Shown: positions 11,097 to 22,468 of the stretch, piece by piece
How positions within the stretch are numbered: the first letter of the stretch is position 1
How the letters are laid out: each line of letters begins with the position of its first letter
Source of the DNA: Azolla pinnata
Lineage: Eukaryota; Streptophyta; Polypodiopsida; Salviniales; Salviniaceae
NCBI GenBank assembly: GCA_037176905.1
Contig: JBBBWG010020556.1
Location: 9,416-73,415 of the forward strand
Direction of reading: 5' to 3'
Length of the DNA: 64,000 bases
Made by a program: the position numbers and the translations under genes
Notes under the pieces: model-generated
The model's database searches: none
What the model was told of the DNA's origin: nothing
Seen by the model: only the letters and a program-made list of their open reading frames with translations

Positions 11097-12360
11097 TTCG
11101 TTTTCTGCATTTGCAACCTTTCTATTTTTTAACCCTTAGTGATCCAGAATTTTCCATTACTGAAATTTGAGGGCTGTTGATCTTATCCAAGGAGGACCAA
11201 CAGCAGATTTGCTTACACAATCCCAACTGTATGTCCTCGACAGCCATTTGAGCAGTTCTGTCCCACCTTTTGGGCAGAAGCGATTTACGTTGTGCAATGA
11301 TTTTTGCCGGCCTTTCAAAGTGGGTTCTTTCCATTGAGAGATTTACCTTACCAGCAAGGTTTGGGTATATCTAGCATAGCAGCAGCATCCAGCAATGTTT
11401 TGCCCGGCCCTTTCAGTTCAGAGCTTCGAGGGCCTATGGTTGGAGAAACAATCTCGGGTTGGGATTGATAGCTTCCATGGCAGTTCATCCTCCTATAGGG
11501 GGGGTCACCTTCTTCTACTAGTCTTCTTCCTTTTCTGTTGCATTTTGTGTTGGTTTAGGGTTTACAGGTTTGATGCACACTTTGAGGGTGTATAGTGGAA
11601 GAGCATATCGTTCTCGTCAGAGGCTCTAGTAGTGGATGCCCATGGCTATGGCTTGACCTTTGGCAAGCATGGCTGAAAATGCAGTACCGACCAGTTTAGG
11701 GGTTTAGGGTTCACGAGCCCAGAATCACAAACATCAGCGACATGATGTGAACAAATGTCTCCTTTTCTCTCTCTCCCCTCTTGGGCATAGTTCTGCCACA
11801 AGGACATAAGATCTGCAATCTTATCTAAGAAAGGAGCATCTTGCAAGGTCTAGGAATGGTAAACCTGATGCACATCTACTCATTGGGGACCAGCGATCGA
11901 TGGGATTAAGGGGGAGAAACGAGTAGAATCCCGAAGAAAGTTCATGCATGGCACCGCATTCAGCGATTGTTTACCATCTCCAAGAATGTGTAGGAATGCA
12001 ACCCTCCCAAGCATGATGGGATGATGGAATCATGCGGTTTTGTGCCCATCAGAAATATATATATAGATATACTTATAACCCACTTAGATCGATCCGCAGG
12101 CAGTCGTCGTCAGCAAACCAAACCATGGCAGTGGATTTGAAGGAGAATTCAGAGATGCAATGGCTTCACCGCGAATCTGGTGCATGAAAGAAGGGAGATT
12201 GCTCTTAGGTCCTACACCTAACACTAAACATATCAAAAGAAGGGCTTAACAACAATTGAAAGAATTGAATAATGGCTTTGCTTTTCGTTGATCTGCTGCC
12301 TCCCCATCTTGGTGTGTGTTTTTCACACGCTCATATACACGGCAGCAATGAATGAATGAG
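10910..12360. other. Intergenic, upstream of PPR gene; TTC tract
   Basis: Contains the leader and promoter side of the minus-strand PPR gene, including (TTC)n at about 11050-11100. An AT-rich TATA-like run lies at about 12055-12085, followed by a 20-codon open frame from 12125 that I cannot support as a gene. Nothing else was recognised. Confidence 0.5.
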
Positions 12361-12423
12361 ATGGGTTCAGCTCAAAGAATGTTGTTGACATGGACAGCAG
12401 AAGAGTGGAGGAAGGGGGGCACA

Positions 12424-12501
<78 letters not shown>

Positions 12502-12507
12502 ATTGAC

Positions 12508-12550
<43 letters not shown>

Positions 12551-12905
12551 GTGGTGGAGGTGCTGGTGGATGCTTCAGCTCAAAGAATGTTTTGACATGA
12601 ACAGCAAGAGTGGAGAACGAGGGCACATATGATGATGGTGATGGTGATGATGGTGGTGGTGGTGGTGATGATGATGATGGTGCTGGTGGCGATGATGATG
12701 GTGATGATGATGGTGATCATGGTGATCATGGTGATGGTGATGATGGTGGTGGTGGTCATGGTCATGGTCACGGTAATGGTGATGGTGATGATGGTGGTGA
12801 TGGTGATGATGCGATGATGGTGATAGTGGTGGTGATGATGGCGATGGTGGTGATGATGATGATGATGATGATGGTGATGGTGATGATGGTGATGACGATG
12901 ACGAT
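12361..12905. repeat. Compound GAT/GGT trinucleotide tract with duplicated flank
   Basis: A nearly pure (GAT)n run spans about 12424-12550, roughly 40 triplets. A degenerate GATGGT-rich run follows at about 12627-12905. Each run is introduced by the same flank (TTCAGCTCAAAGAATGTT at about 12367 and about 12573), so the whole block looks like a tandem duplication whose microsatellite core diverged in the second copy. All its open frames (poly-Asp, poly-Ser, His-rich) are repeat artefacts. It ends 11 bp from the stop codon of the ankyrin gene. Confidence 0.9.
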
Positions 12906-12915
12906 GGTGGGAGGC

Positions 12916-13819
12916 TCATGTTTGCAAGCACAACGAAGCGAAGCACGAGCTTGTGCCGCTCCGGCTCGGGCTCATGGTGTGAACAGGTGTGAAACCGGAC
13001 ACCAGCGGCGGCGGCGGCCCGGTGCTCGATCCCGTGCTTACGGTGTCAGCATTCCGCGCGAGCTTGCGAGCCGCCCGCAGCCTCGGGGACAGCCACGGCG
13101 AGAGCGACAGCGACGCCGACGGCCGCGGCGTCGAGTTGTGTGACGACCCGCTCGTGCTCCTGCAAGAGAGAGAGAGAGAAGTTTCAAAAAAAAAACACAA
13201 ACAACAAATACAAAACCCCAAAAGAACCCTTAAGAGGATCGATGTGCCCCGAAAGACCCGAAACCCTAAACCCCACGAGGGCGGCCGGCTTTCCTGGTTT
13301 TCGTACCTGGCATTACCCGAAGGCTCGGGCTCGGAGCCATGCGGAGGTGCGCCATTGCTAGATTCCGTGTGCGACGAGGATCGGGGAATATTCTCCGCCG
13401 AGCTGTCGCCGGCGGCGGCCGCGGCGCTGGTACCGGAGGATATTCCCCGGCGCCGGGGAATATTCTCCGGCGTGGTGCCGCCGCCGCCGCCGCCGGTGAT
13501 GGCGGGCAATCCGCTGCTCGCCGCCCGCCGCCCGGATCGCGGATCGAAGACCACGAGGCAAAAGCATCGATCGCTCGCTTGAATGCTCAGCCGACTTGGC
13601 GATGAGAATCGGCCGTGATCCGAAGCATCGCCGTCCTCCTCCTCATCATCATCACCATCACCATCAGCATCGGCATCGGCATCACCATGGCTGAGCTCCA
13701 GCTGATCGAGGCTGCTACTACCAGCACGATCAGCTTCGACGCCATCGCTCTGGCACAACAAGGTCCTAAGCATGCGGCCAGTGCGTGGCGGCAGCTCGCT
13801 TCCGCTTCTGATGTTTTGC

Positions 13820-13865
<46 letters not shown>

Positions 13866-16415
13866 GAACGGCCGAAGCCGGAACAGGGGATAGCAGTTCT
13901 GGATCCATGGAAGCGCTCGTAGCAGCAGCAGCAGCAGCAAATCGCTGCCTTAGCGGCAAACTGTCGAGACGATGGGCATAGCGGACATGGCTGCCTCCCT
14001 TGCGTTTCCGGCGGCTTGTTCTTCTCCCCTGTTTTAGGGCACAATGGATCAGAGCAAAGCACTGCGTCGGAATCGACGATGGCATATTTTCTTCCTCTTC
14101 TTCTTCTTCTTCGTTTCGGGCTCGAGCATCAGGAGAACCAACCACCATATCCAGGCCTTGTTGCTCCGCATCAGATGAGCTCCGTATCGAAAGGAAGCTC
14201 GCCAAGCTTCGGCCCGAGGGCTTGCCTCGAGCAACATCCGCCGCTGGGGTCGACGATCCCACGCTCTCCGATTTCACAAGCGCAGCTCCCCGATCCTCCG
14301 CTACGGAGATGTCCCCCTGCTCAAGAAGAGGTTCTGCCTCCGATCTAGGGTTTCCAGCCGCCATGGCCAAGCGCAGCAGAGAGATGGCGATGCTGCACCG
14401 GAACTCGGCGTCGGGGTGAGCTTCGCGGCATGCCATGGCCAGATCGAGGGGCGTAAACCCTAGCTCATCGCGCTCGTTAACCCTAATCCGCGGGCAGCGC
14501 AGCAGCAGCGAGACCAGGTTCTCGTCGATCTTGGCGGTGGCCACCGCCAGATGCACAGCTGCTTGGCCTTGCTCTGTCTTCCAGTTCACATAGTCCAGCA
14601 CCGCTGCCGATTCGGCGCATCTCAGGAGCTCCTTCACCATCTCCAGCCTCCCGCCTTGCTTCATGATGAGGCTTGTCGGGGCCTGCTTCGTGCCCCTCAC
14701 CGCCGAATGCAGCGGGGTCTCGCCCTGCGCATTCCTCTCGAAGATCGCATCTCGGCTGCACTTCATCAGCTCCATGGCTACCTGCAAGCATCCCCTCCTC
14801 GCCGCGATGTGCAACGCGGTGTTCCCCTTGGCATCTCGCCCGCATACGCTCTCGGGGAAGAGCTCCAAGATCAGCCTCACAACCTGCCATGATTCCCATT
14901 CCAAAAATCGCATATCCGTGAGCCCCCGAGGAAAAGATCCATTGCCATATCGCCATTCGTGAATCACGCAGAAACAAGCATAGCACACAGTGTTTCTTTG
15001 CATCTGCTTCCAATTCATTCACTCTCAGACAAAGCATAAACACAGTGTTGTTTTCTTGCATCTGCTTCCAAATTCATTCACTCTCAGACAAAGCATAATG
15101 CACAGAGTCTTTTTTCTTGCATCTGCTTCCATTCATTCACTCTCAGACAAGCATAATACACACTGTTTTTGTTTTTTCTTGCATCTGCTTTAGTCTAGTT
15201 TTCGCAGTAATCCGGCATCTGCCCAATTCCCTGTACAGTTTTCCAGCACTGTTTTTCCACGGCCGGAGCTTTCGGAGCTTTCGATGCTGCTGTTCCAGCT
15301 CCATGTCCCCTCCCCCACATGCTATGGTTCTTCCAACCTCAAAATTCTCACTTCTTTGTGCATACTACTGTTGCTCCACAGAATTGTGCATGCATGCATT
15401 ACAGTTAGATTTCTACCATGAAACATAGCAATGAGCTGGGAGAAAACATTACCTGCAAGTGGCCTCTCCCAGCTGCAGCATGGAGAGCAGTGAAGCCATT
15501 GCCATCTCTGAAGCAGAGAACATTCATGGTTTCCTCACACTTCCTGTTTACTACATCCCCATCCCCATCTCCATCTCCATCTCCATCTCCAAGCAGCAAT
15601 GCTTTCACCATATCCACGTTGCCCGCCTTGGCAGCCGCAAGAAGGGCTTTGGTTCGAACGCCCGCAGGTTCATCGAGAGCATACCCCGCATGAGCTCGCC
15701 GAGCCAAACGGAGAATGGTCCTAAAGATGCTCTCATTTCTCCCTCTTGCAGCTGCATACAGCAGATCGGAGAGCCCGAATTCGCAGTCCAGCTCTCGTGC
15801 CGTGGGGCCATGCCCCGGGAACGGTAACGATCTCATGGTGTAATGAAGCAAGCCCTCATCACCGGCGCAAGCAGCGACATAGAGCACCCAGTAAGCACCG
15901 CGAAGATCCGAATGCAACGAACGGTGTAGCAGCACACCGACGTCGAGCTTGCTCCTCCTCCTCCTCCTCTTCTTCTTCTTCTTCTTCTTCTTCTTCTCGG
16001 TACATACACCATGTTTGGATTCATGGTTCTGATCGACTCTGTGCTTCGAGGCTTCATCCATGGCCTGTTTCGGAGCATCTTGCCCCGAAAGTTCATCCAT
16101 ACCCTGCATCGAAGCTTCATCCTCATCCACACCCTGATCTTTTCCGCAGGAAAGATGGTCTCCATCCAGGAGCAGAAGCTCTTTCACCACTTTGGCTCTC
16201 CCGGAAGCAGCCCGGGCGAAGGAGAAGTGGTCATCCCATAGCTTCTCGAGCCGTCGCAGCCTTCTCTTGGAGGTGAGGTTATGGAGGAGCGAAGGATCCA
16301 TCCGCAGAAGCTCTCGCACGACCTCTGTGTGCCCGTTCGCTGCCGCCCAATCGATGGGAGCTACAAACCACCATCCCTCGTAGGTCCGTTCTAACCTGAG
16401 AGGAAGAAACCCCAT
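12916..16415 (-). CDS. Ankyrin-repeat family protein
   Basis: Exons 16415-15453, 14883-13307 and 13159-12916, all GT-AG and in phase; 927 aa. The first junction rebuilds an ankyrin repeat exactly (TALHAAAGRGHLQ|VVRLILELFPE). The N-terminal half holds about eight ankyrin-type repeats: WWFVAPIDWAAANGHTEVV, WVLYVAACAGDEGLL, LLYAAARGRNESIF, ALLAAAKAGNVDMV, TALHAAAGRGHLQVV, TALHIAARRGCLQVA, TPLHSAV and AAVHLAVATAKIDENLV. The layout matches a conserved land-plant cytosolic ankyrin family; no PGG transmembrane domain is present. The C-terminal half is low complexity: poly-Glu, 17 consecutive Gln (TTG run on the plus strand, about 13817-13866), Asp/Ala-Asp and Pro-rich. The last intron (147 nt) is a multiple of three and has no stop in frame, so its retention would add 49 residues. 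The start was set at the first true ATG (16415). Molecular role unknown, presumably protein-protein contact. Confidence 0.85.
13440..13463. repeat. 24-bp perfect palindrome in ankyrin exon 2
   Basis: ATATTCCCCGGC is followed directly by its reverse complement. A further related block (GGGGAATATTCTCC) lies at about 13385, so the peptide PENIPR/AENIPR occurs twice. The surrounding sequence is very GC-rich. Confidence 0.85.
14990..15200. repeat. Minisatellite in ankyrin intron 1, unit about 60 bp
   Basis: Three full copies and a partial fourth of a unit containing TTGCATCTGCTTCCA, ATTCATTCACTCTCAGACAA and GCATAA. The array lies wholly inside the intron 14884-15452. It is unrelated in sequence to the other intronic arrays of the window. 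Confidence 0.9.
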
Positions 16416-17018
16416 CGCTGTGCCGCCCTTCAAGCTACCTCTACCTCCTCCTCGGGACCCTCCTCCTCAGAGCTGACTCGCTGACATGAACTCCTCCATG
16501 GTTTTCACTGACTTGGGGATCATATCACCAGTTCCCGCTGCAAATCAAAATCCATGGAGACCAAGAAGCTGATGTCTCCACCTCGGTCGTCCAAAGGATG
16601 GGTCCCAACTTCCCCCTCTGCTGCCCACTTCTAGATCAAACACAACAGACACACAGAGAGACACAGAGAGAAAGAGAGAGGATCGACAGAAGCATACCAG
16701 AAGTGAGAGCTGCAGGAAGGCCTCGGTTCTCTGCGGTCTTGTGGAGCTTTCCAGAATTTGAAATGCAGCTTGTCTGGGAAATCTCAGAACGACGGGAGGT
16801 GCGGTGAAGAAGAAGAAGAAGCAGCAGCAGCAGCAGCAGAGATCAGGAGCCATGTCCAGCCCATGATTGATGGAGCACAATCAGGGATGGCAGAGCAGAC
16901 GTAGATGAAGCTGCTGATGATGAAGCTGATGATGAAGGGGCGTGCTGGCTATGGCGTTTAGCAGGAGCAGGAAATTCATGGCTTCTTCATTTATGAAGAA
17001 GAAGGTCTTTCTTCATTC
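16416..17018. other. Intergenic, upstream of ankyrin gene
   Basis: Probable promoter and leader of the minus-strand ankyrin gene. It contains short purine runs (AGAGAGAC near 16650-16680) and a CAG/GAA run at about 16806-16838. No gene was recognised. Confidence 0.5.
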
Positions 17019-17310
17019 ACACACACACATACATACATACATACATACCGACACATACATATAGACATGCATGCATACATACATACATACATACATGCAC
17101 ACACACATGCATGCATGCATGCATGCACACACACGCACGCACACATACATATACATGCATCTACATGCATCCCTAACATGCATCCCTAACATGCATACAC
17201 ATACATGCATATGCATGCATCCCTAACATGCATACACATACATGCATCTACATGCATATGCATGCATTACATGCATCCCTAGCATGCATACACATGCATG
17301 CACGATACGG
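17019..17310. repeat. ACAT/GCAT microsatellite cluster
   Basis: Interleaved (ACAT)n, (GCAT)n and (CA)n runs with recurring CATCCCTAACATGCAT blocks. A related TGTG/TATG cluster follows at about 17340-17450. Cys/Met/His-rich open frames here are repeat artefacts. Confidence 0.9.
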
Positions 17311-17718
17311 TTTCTCTTCCTATTTTTTAGCATAACTAGTATGCATTATGTATGTATGAATGCATGCATGCATGTGTATGTGTGTATGCGTATATTTATG
17401 TGTGTGTGCATGTATGTATGTGTGTGTATGTATGTATCTGTGTGCATGTGTACACCCATCACCTATCCTCATCATCAATGTACACATACATGTATTAGTT
17501 CCAAGCTCAAAAACTTCAGAGTTCACATCCTTTGTGCTCTTCCAAAAGATTATGTGGCTTTCACTCCCGTGCATGCATGCATGCATTCATATCTTCCCCA
17601 TGTGCAGTTGCTCTCGACGGCGATTCTCCAGTCTCTGGCCTCCAATAGCTTGCTTCTGCGTAAAGATGCTGGAGCGAATGATTACTACACTGGTGGTTTC
17701 TTTCGCACGGACGGCAAT

Positions 17719-17746
17719 TGAGCTGAGCTGAGCTGAGCTGAGCTGA
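17719..17746. repeat. TGAGC pentanucleotide repeat
   Basis: Five to six tandem TGAGC units followed by a degenerate unit. A short array with no neighbouring gene. Confidence 0.85.
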
Positions 17747-19839
17747 GTCGAGCGGAGAGTAGGGCTTTCCTGACATTGCCGGCTGCATGTGACTGAACCA
17801 TGACGTGGATGGAGACATCGTGGATGAGACCCGCGTGACATGGTTCTTCCCCACCACCCGATTGCGTGTAGTTGAGAACCAAAGTCCGCACAAAGTCCAT
17901 GGGTTGATTGATCGATGCGACTCGATGATGCACAGAGCCCTCGTGGTTGCATGTGTGCATCATGTGCATGGGTCGGAATCGGATTAACAAAAAGCTCCTC
18001 ATACCGCATTTTACCTGCTTGGTTCCGAGCTCTTCTTCCACCGGGTGGACACCATCGGTATCTCGAAACCCATTTGCATGGTAATGGCTTCATATCGAGC
18101 CGGAAGCAATGGTGGCTCCGAGGCATTGGTAAGTTCATCTTCGTTCCTTGGTCTTTTGGCACATTGAATGCCTTCAATCGTCCACTTCTGGGCCTTCAAT
18201 CGTCCACTTCTGGGCCTTCAATCGTCCACTTCTGGGCCAGAAGCAGAAGCAAAAGCGGAAGCAGAAGCGGAAGCAGAAGCGGAAGCAGAAGCGGAAGAAG
18301 AAAAAGAAGAAGAACAACAACAAGAGGATGACAGACATAGATGCGATCGATTTCGATTTCGTGTATCAGCAGCAGTATCCGTAGCATCATTCCAGAGCCC
18401 GTTCTCGAGGTCAATGGGCAGCACTTGATGATCGTATCGTCATCCCCGTTACGCTTCGCAATCTCGCATCGATCCGTACCCCTTCTTCGCTCATTTCTTG
18501 CCGGACCCACTTCTCTTCGATTCCGGGCCTTTAACTATGCGCTCTGCATGGTGATCAGACCATCGTTTTTTGACTACGTTGTAGTGGTAGTAGTTTTGGG
18601 TCATGATTCTTGTGCTGACTTGCACCCCGGAGAAGGCAGTGCAGCTTCCCAAGAAAGTGCCCTAAGCGAGCGCCCCCAACAAATAATATTCGAGAGTTTT
18701 GGACGAAATAACTCTCGGGATATCGCAGCAAGCAAAGCGAGCGGTCCGATGCGATCGCGGAGTAAATGACACTTGCGCAAGCTGATGAGAAAGAGAGAGA
18801 TAATGATGAAGCACCATCGTATGGAAACTGGCGATCGATCCCAGTGCTCCGAGTTAAACAATTCGACTGCGATCGGTCATGCATCTGTATATAATTGCTG
18901 TGGTGATGATCCCAAATGGGAGTGTAAATCCTGTTATGGGGATTAGTGCTTTGGATTTCATTAAAGCAGGCCATGACTAGAGCCCGCATGTTGGGTTTCT
19001 CGCAAATCGTGGTCGTTTCGAAGGATTAGGGATGCGAGACCAAGCCTGGAATTCGGGATTCGCTTTGCACTTACGGCCTCCTAATGCGACTAATCACATG
19101 CAGATGGAACGGCTGGCGAGTGATTTGGATCATTAGTCTTGGCCATGAATTAGTAATCAAGCATTTGTCGACTGATTAGGGATCCAAACAGGTTTGGCAT
19201 TTCAATTCAGATTGATGGATCTGCAATCAAAACAGGTTTTGCATTTCAATTCAGATGATGGATCTGCAATGAAATCAGCTTTTGCATTTCAATTTACATG
19301 AGTGCCAAACAGGTATTGCATCTCAATCTAGAAGATTGATCGGCGATTCAAACCAGATTTTGCATTTCACTTTAGATGATGTATCTGCAACCGATACAGG
19401 TTTTGCATTCCAATTTAGATGACATATCTGCAATCGAAACAGGTTTTGCATTTCAATTGAGACAGGGTTTCTTCCAAAACGGGTGTAAAAACAGCACTAA
19501 AATGGCACAAAGAAAACAAGAGACACAGAGGCAGAGAGACAGAGCAAAGATGGGTTCCTTACACTGGGAAGCACCATTCATTACGTTTCCGAGTAAAATC
19601 CCATCTCATCCTTTCCACTAAGCTGAGTGAATGTGCGTGTATGTATGCAGCCAGAAGGCAGATTCCACTCCACATTTATAAGACAATCTTTCACAGTATG
19701 ATGGTGGTTTGAGGGCAGGGGAGGACCTTGTATGAATCTCCAAAGATCATTCGCGCTTCATGATGTACAGGTTTTCCAGTCTGATCGAAACTACGTCGGA
19801 AAGAACAGCTTTTGCAGTTTCTGTTCTAAGCACAGCGCA
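17747..19839. other. Intergenic, downstream of SINA gene, with small tandem arrays
   Basis: Three arrays are visible. A 21-bp unit (CCTTCAATCGTCCACTTCTG) is repeated three times at about 18174-18239 and runs straight into a 12-bp GAAGCAGAAGCG-type array to about 18300. A unit of about 48 bp containing TTTTGCATTTCAATTTAGAT and GATCTGCAATCGAAACAGG is repeated about six times at 19190-19465. I found no supportable gene; the longer open frames cross these repeats or have no recognisable content. Confidence 0.6.
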
Positions 19840-22257
19840 CTACAGCTTCTTGCAAGCATTACTACCAGTCGTAGCGCTACTAGCGGTAGTGGTAGCAGCT
19901 TCTCTCCATATTTTGCCAGCGATCCGAAGCCTCAACTCGTTGCGATCGTCTGCTGCTCCGGATGTCGAAGAAGAAGAAGAAGAAGAGGAGGAAAAAAAGA
20001 GGGCGAGGTTGCGATGGATGATGAGCCCATCGCTGCTATCCCTTACTCTTCGATGGCTATCCCGGATGCTCCTCGGGATGCCCTGCCATGTCAGCTTCCT
20101 GCCATGCCCTCCAACCTCAAGGCTGTACGAGAAGTTCTTCGCTTCCGAATCCTCGCCCATGAACCGGAGGAATGCCATGTACACCGGGGCCACACCAAGC
20201 CGGAAAGCTTCGAAATGCAAGCAGAAATGCTGCCCGAAGCAATGGAAGACCTGTTGCATTGCCACAAATAGAGCAGAAGAAAGAAAAGGGATGAGAAAAC
20301 ACACTCTCTTACCCATATCCGATACAATGGTATATCCAATTCACAAGCAACGGACAAAAGGGAATGTTCTGGAAATGTTCTTTGATCAGATTCCATTCGA
20401 AAACAAGGGCCAAACACCAGATTTTTGTTAAGTGTTTGTTCACTCTTATCATATCCAATTCGAAACAGGTGCCAGAAGCATGTTCTGGACGTGTTCACTC
20501 TCGCCATATCCAATTCGATGCTAAATCCGATTTAATGTTTTGGTTCTTATTTTGAATAGGAGTGGCATCGAATTGGACATGGCATTATCCAAAATTAGAA
20601 CCAAAAGAATGGTTTGGAAGCCCCCACTCTGATCATATCTGATTCAATGCCAAAATCCGATTCGAAAACAAGAGCCAAAAGCAAGTTTTGGGATGCCATA
20701 TCCGACTCTAAAACAAGAACCAAAAGTATGTTTTGGAAATGTCTACTCTCACCGTATCGGATTCAAAACCCAGAACTAAATGCAAGTGGAACAAGTGGAG
20801 CAAGAAAAGATAAAGGAAAAAAAACAAGGCATGAATAGGAAGTGTTTTTTTGAACTTACAGTTAGCATCCATGTCGCATTCTCGACATCCTCGGGATTCC
20901 TCTTGATGTAGCGATGGTTGAAGGTGCTCCCCTCATGCATGTCCACGCTATGCTCATCCCTGAGATGGGCCACGATGTCTGGGATACTGCCCACCACCGG
21001 ACAATCGGCCCCCGAGTATGGACACGCATACGGCCGGAACGAACATGTGCTCTCATGCTTCGCTTTGCTGTAATAGGGCATCACCGCGAGGCAGCCGTGG
21101 ACCTCGTACTTGCATGGCAGCTCCAGCGCTGCAGCCATCTTCTCCAATGCCAAGCACCTTATGTTGCCCAGCTCGACCCTACACGTGGGGCATTGGTTCG
21201 ATACCCTCGGCTTGCAATCTGAGCACAGCGTATGCCCATTCGAGCACTACCCAAAGATGCAAACCCCAGAAACAGATCATTCTCGATTCGCGTACTTATC
21301 ATAATCTTGTGCAATATGCGGGCGTAAAGTACACATACATTACAAGGTTTACACAACCATTCTGAGGGCTTAGGGTTTAAGGTTTTGGGTTGGAGCAGTG
21401 CGGGATTCATGATGTTCCACTACCCACAATGGCCCTCTAAAAACAAAAAAAATCAATTTGAACTGCAATTCCTAGAGTGCCCCACAACAGCTCTCCAAAA
21501 CAAATCAATTATGAAATGCAATTCCTAGATTGCCCACAATGGCCCTCCAACACAAAAATCCATATGTAATGCAATTCCTGGAATGCCCACAATGGCCCTC
21601 CAACACAAATCAATATGTAATGCAACTCCTAGAGTTCCCACAATGGTCCTCCAACACAAATCAAATATGTCATGCAACTCCTAGAGTGCCCACAACGGCC
21701 CTCCAAGACAAACCAAATATGTAATGCAATTCCTAGAGTGCCTGCCCATAATGGCCCTCCAAAAGAATCAATATGCAATGCAATTCCTAGAGTGCAAGCA
21801 AACTCAAGATTCCCTCCGGTCATAGATAGAAGTAGTAAATACACACATGAAAGGAGGAAAACAGAGAAAGCCCAGCTCAAGATTCCCTCCACACCTGATG
21901 GATGGGCGGGTACATTGGCCGGGTGCAGACCGGACAGTCGAGAAGCTCCCGGATGTCGACCGATTTGCGGCCGCAACTGTGGTGAGGATGATGCTGGTGA
22001 TGGTGATGGTGCTGCTGGTGGTGGTGGTGATGATGATGAAGATGGCCATGTTTCTCAGGCTCCATCTTCAGCACCTGCAGCAATGTCGTGACTTCGCCGG
22101 GGGATGTTGGGGTGTTGTCCATGGCGCTGGAATGCAGAGTGTGCAAGATGGAGGTGCTCTTCCGAGGGGGGCAAATGATGGAGTCGAAAGCCGGGGAGAT
22201 GATGGCCTGCGTCGAAGACCTTGTGTGCCCACCGCCGACCATCTTCGGCTCAGGCAT
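19840..22257 (-). CDS. SINA-type RING E3 ubiquitin ligase
   Basis: Exons 22257-21895, 21246-20860 and 20250-19840 (GT-AG, all phase 0); 386 aa. Seven-in-absentia ligases dimerise, bind substrate through a TRAF-like domain and recruit an E2 through the RING. The RING spans the first junction: LLDCPVCTRPMYPPIHQ|CSNGHTLCSDCKPR, then QCPTCRVELG. Next comes the SINA double zinc finger (LPCKYEVHGC, HESTCSFRPYACPY, VAHLRDEHSVDMHEG), then the substrate-binding half (NATWMLTVFHCFGQHFCLHF, GRKLTWQGIPRSIRDSHRRV, LRLRIAGKIWRE). Two oddities: a His-rich segment of about 20 residues precedes the RING, and nine consecutive Ser plus a short linker interrupt the late domain after RNLALFF. The usual plant length is about 300-330 aa, so the excess lies in these insertions and the N-terminus. 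A telo-box lies about 200 bp upstream of the ATG. Confidence 0.93.
20330..20795. repeat. Degenerate minisatellite in SINA intron 2
   Basis: Roughly 60-bp degenerate units carry CATATCCGATTC, AAAACAAGAACCAAAAG and TGTTTTGGAAATG blocks. The array fills most of the intron 20251-20859. Confidence 0.75.
21415..21800. repeat. Minisatellite in SINA intron 1, unit about 50-60 bp
   Basis: About seven copies of a unit containing CCCACAATGGCCCTCCAA, CACAAATCAATATGTAATGC and AATTCCTAGAGTG. It lies inside the intron 21247-21894 and is unrelated to the array in the next intron. Confidence 0.9.
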
Positions 22258-22450
22258 GGCTCAATTCTGAGAAACTTGCTCGCCCCACAATCCCTATGTA
22301 TACAGATCAAAGGAGAAGGAAGATCCTAATTAGCAATGCAGCAAAACCTCGGCATATGTCCAGCAAAACCCCCTGATCTGCTCTGTGCTGCTTCACCCCC
22401 CATCATCATCATCGTCGTCATCATCCATGGCTTTGCCATCAGATTTTGTG

Positions 22451-22468
22451 CCCTAAACCCTAAACCCT
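22451..22468 (-). promoter_or_regulatory. Telo-box upstream of SINA gene
   Basis: CCCTAAACCCTAAACCCT, that is AGGGTTTAGGGTTTAGGG on the gene strand, about 195 bp upstream of the SINA ATG. Telo-boxes (AAACCCTAA) are known plant promoter and 5' intron elements. Its function here is inferred from position only. Confidence 0.45.

Noticed and set aside
12125-12187. 20-codon frame downstream of a TATA-like run
   Set aside because: Too short to support without transcript or conservation evidence.
12352-13143. Poly-Asp, poly-Ser and His-rich open frames on both strands
   Set aside because: They are six-frame readings of the GAT/GGT tract; no conserved sequence flanks them.
17242-17731. Cys/Met/His-rich frames
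   Set aside because: Microsatellite translations of CATG/TGTA repeats, as are those at 59413-59780.
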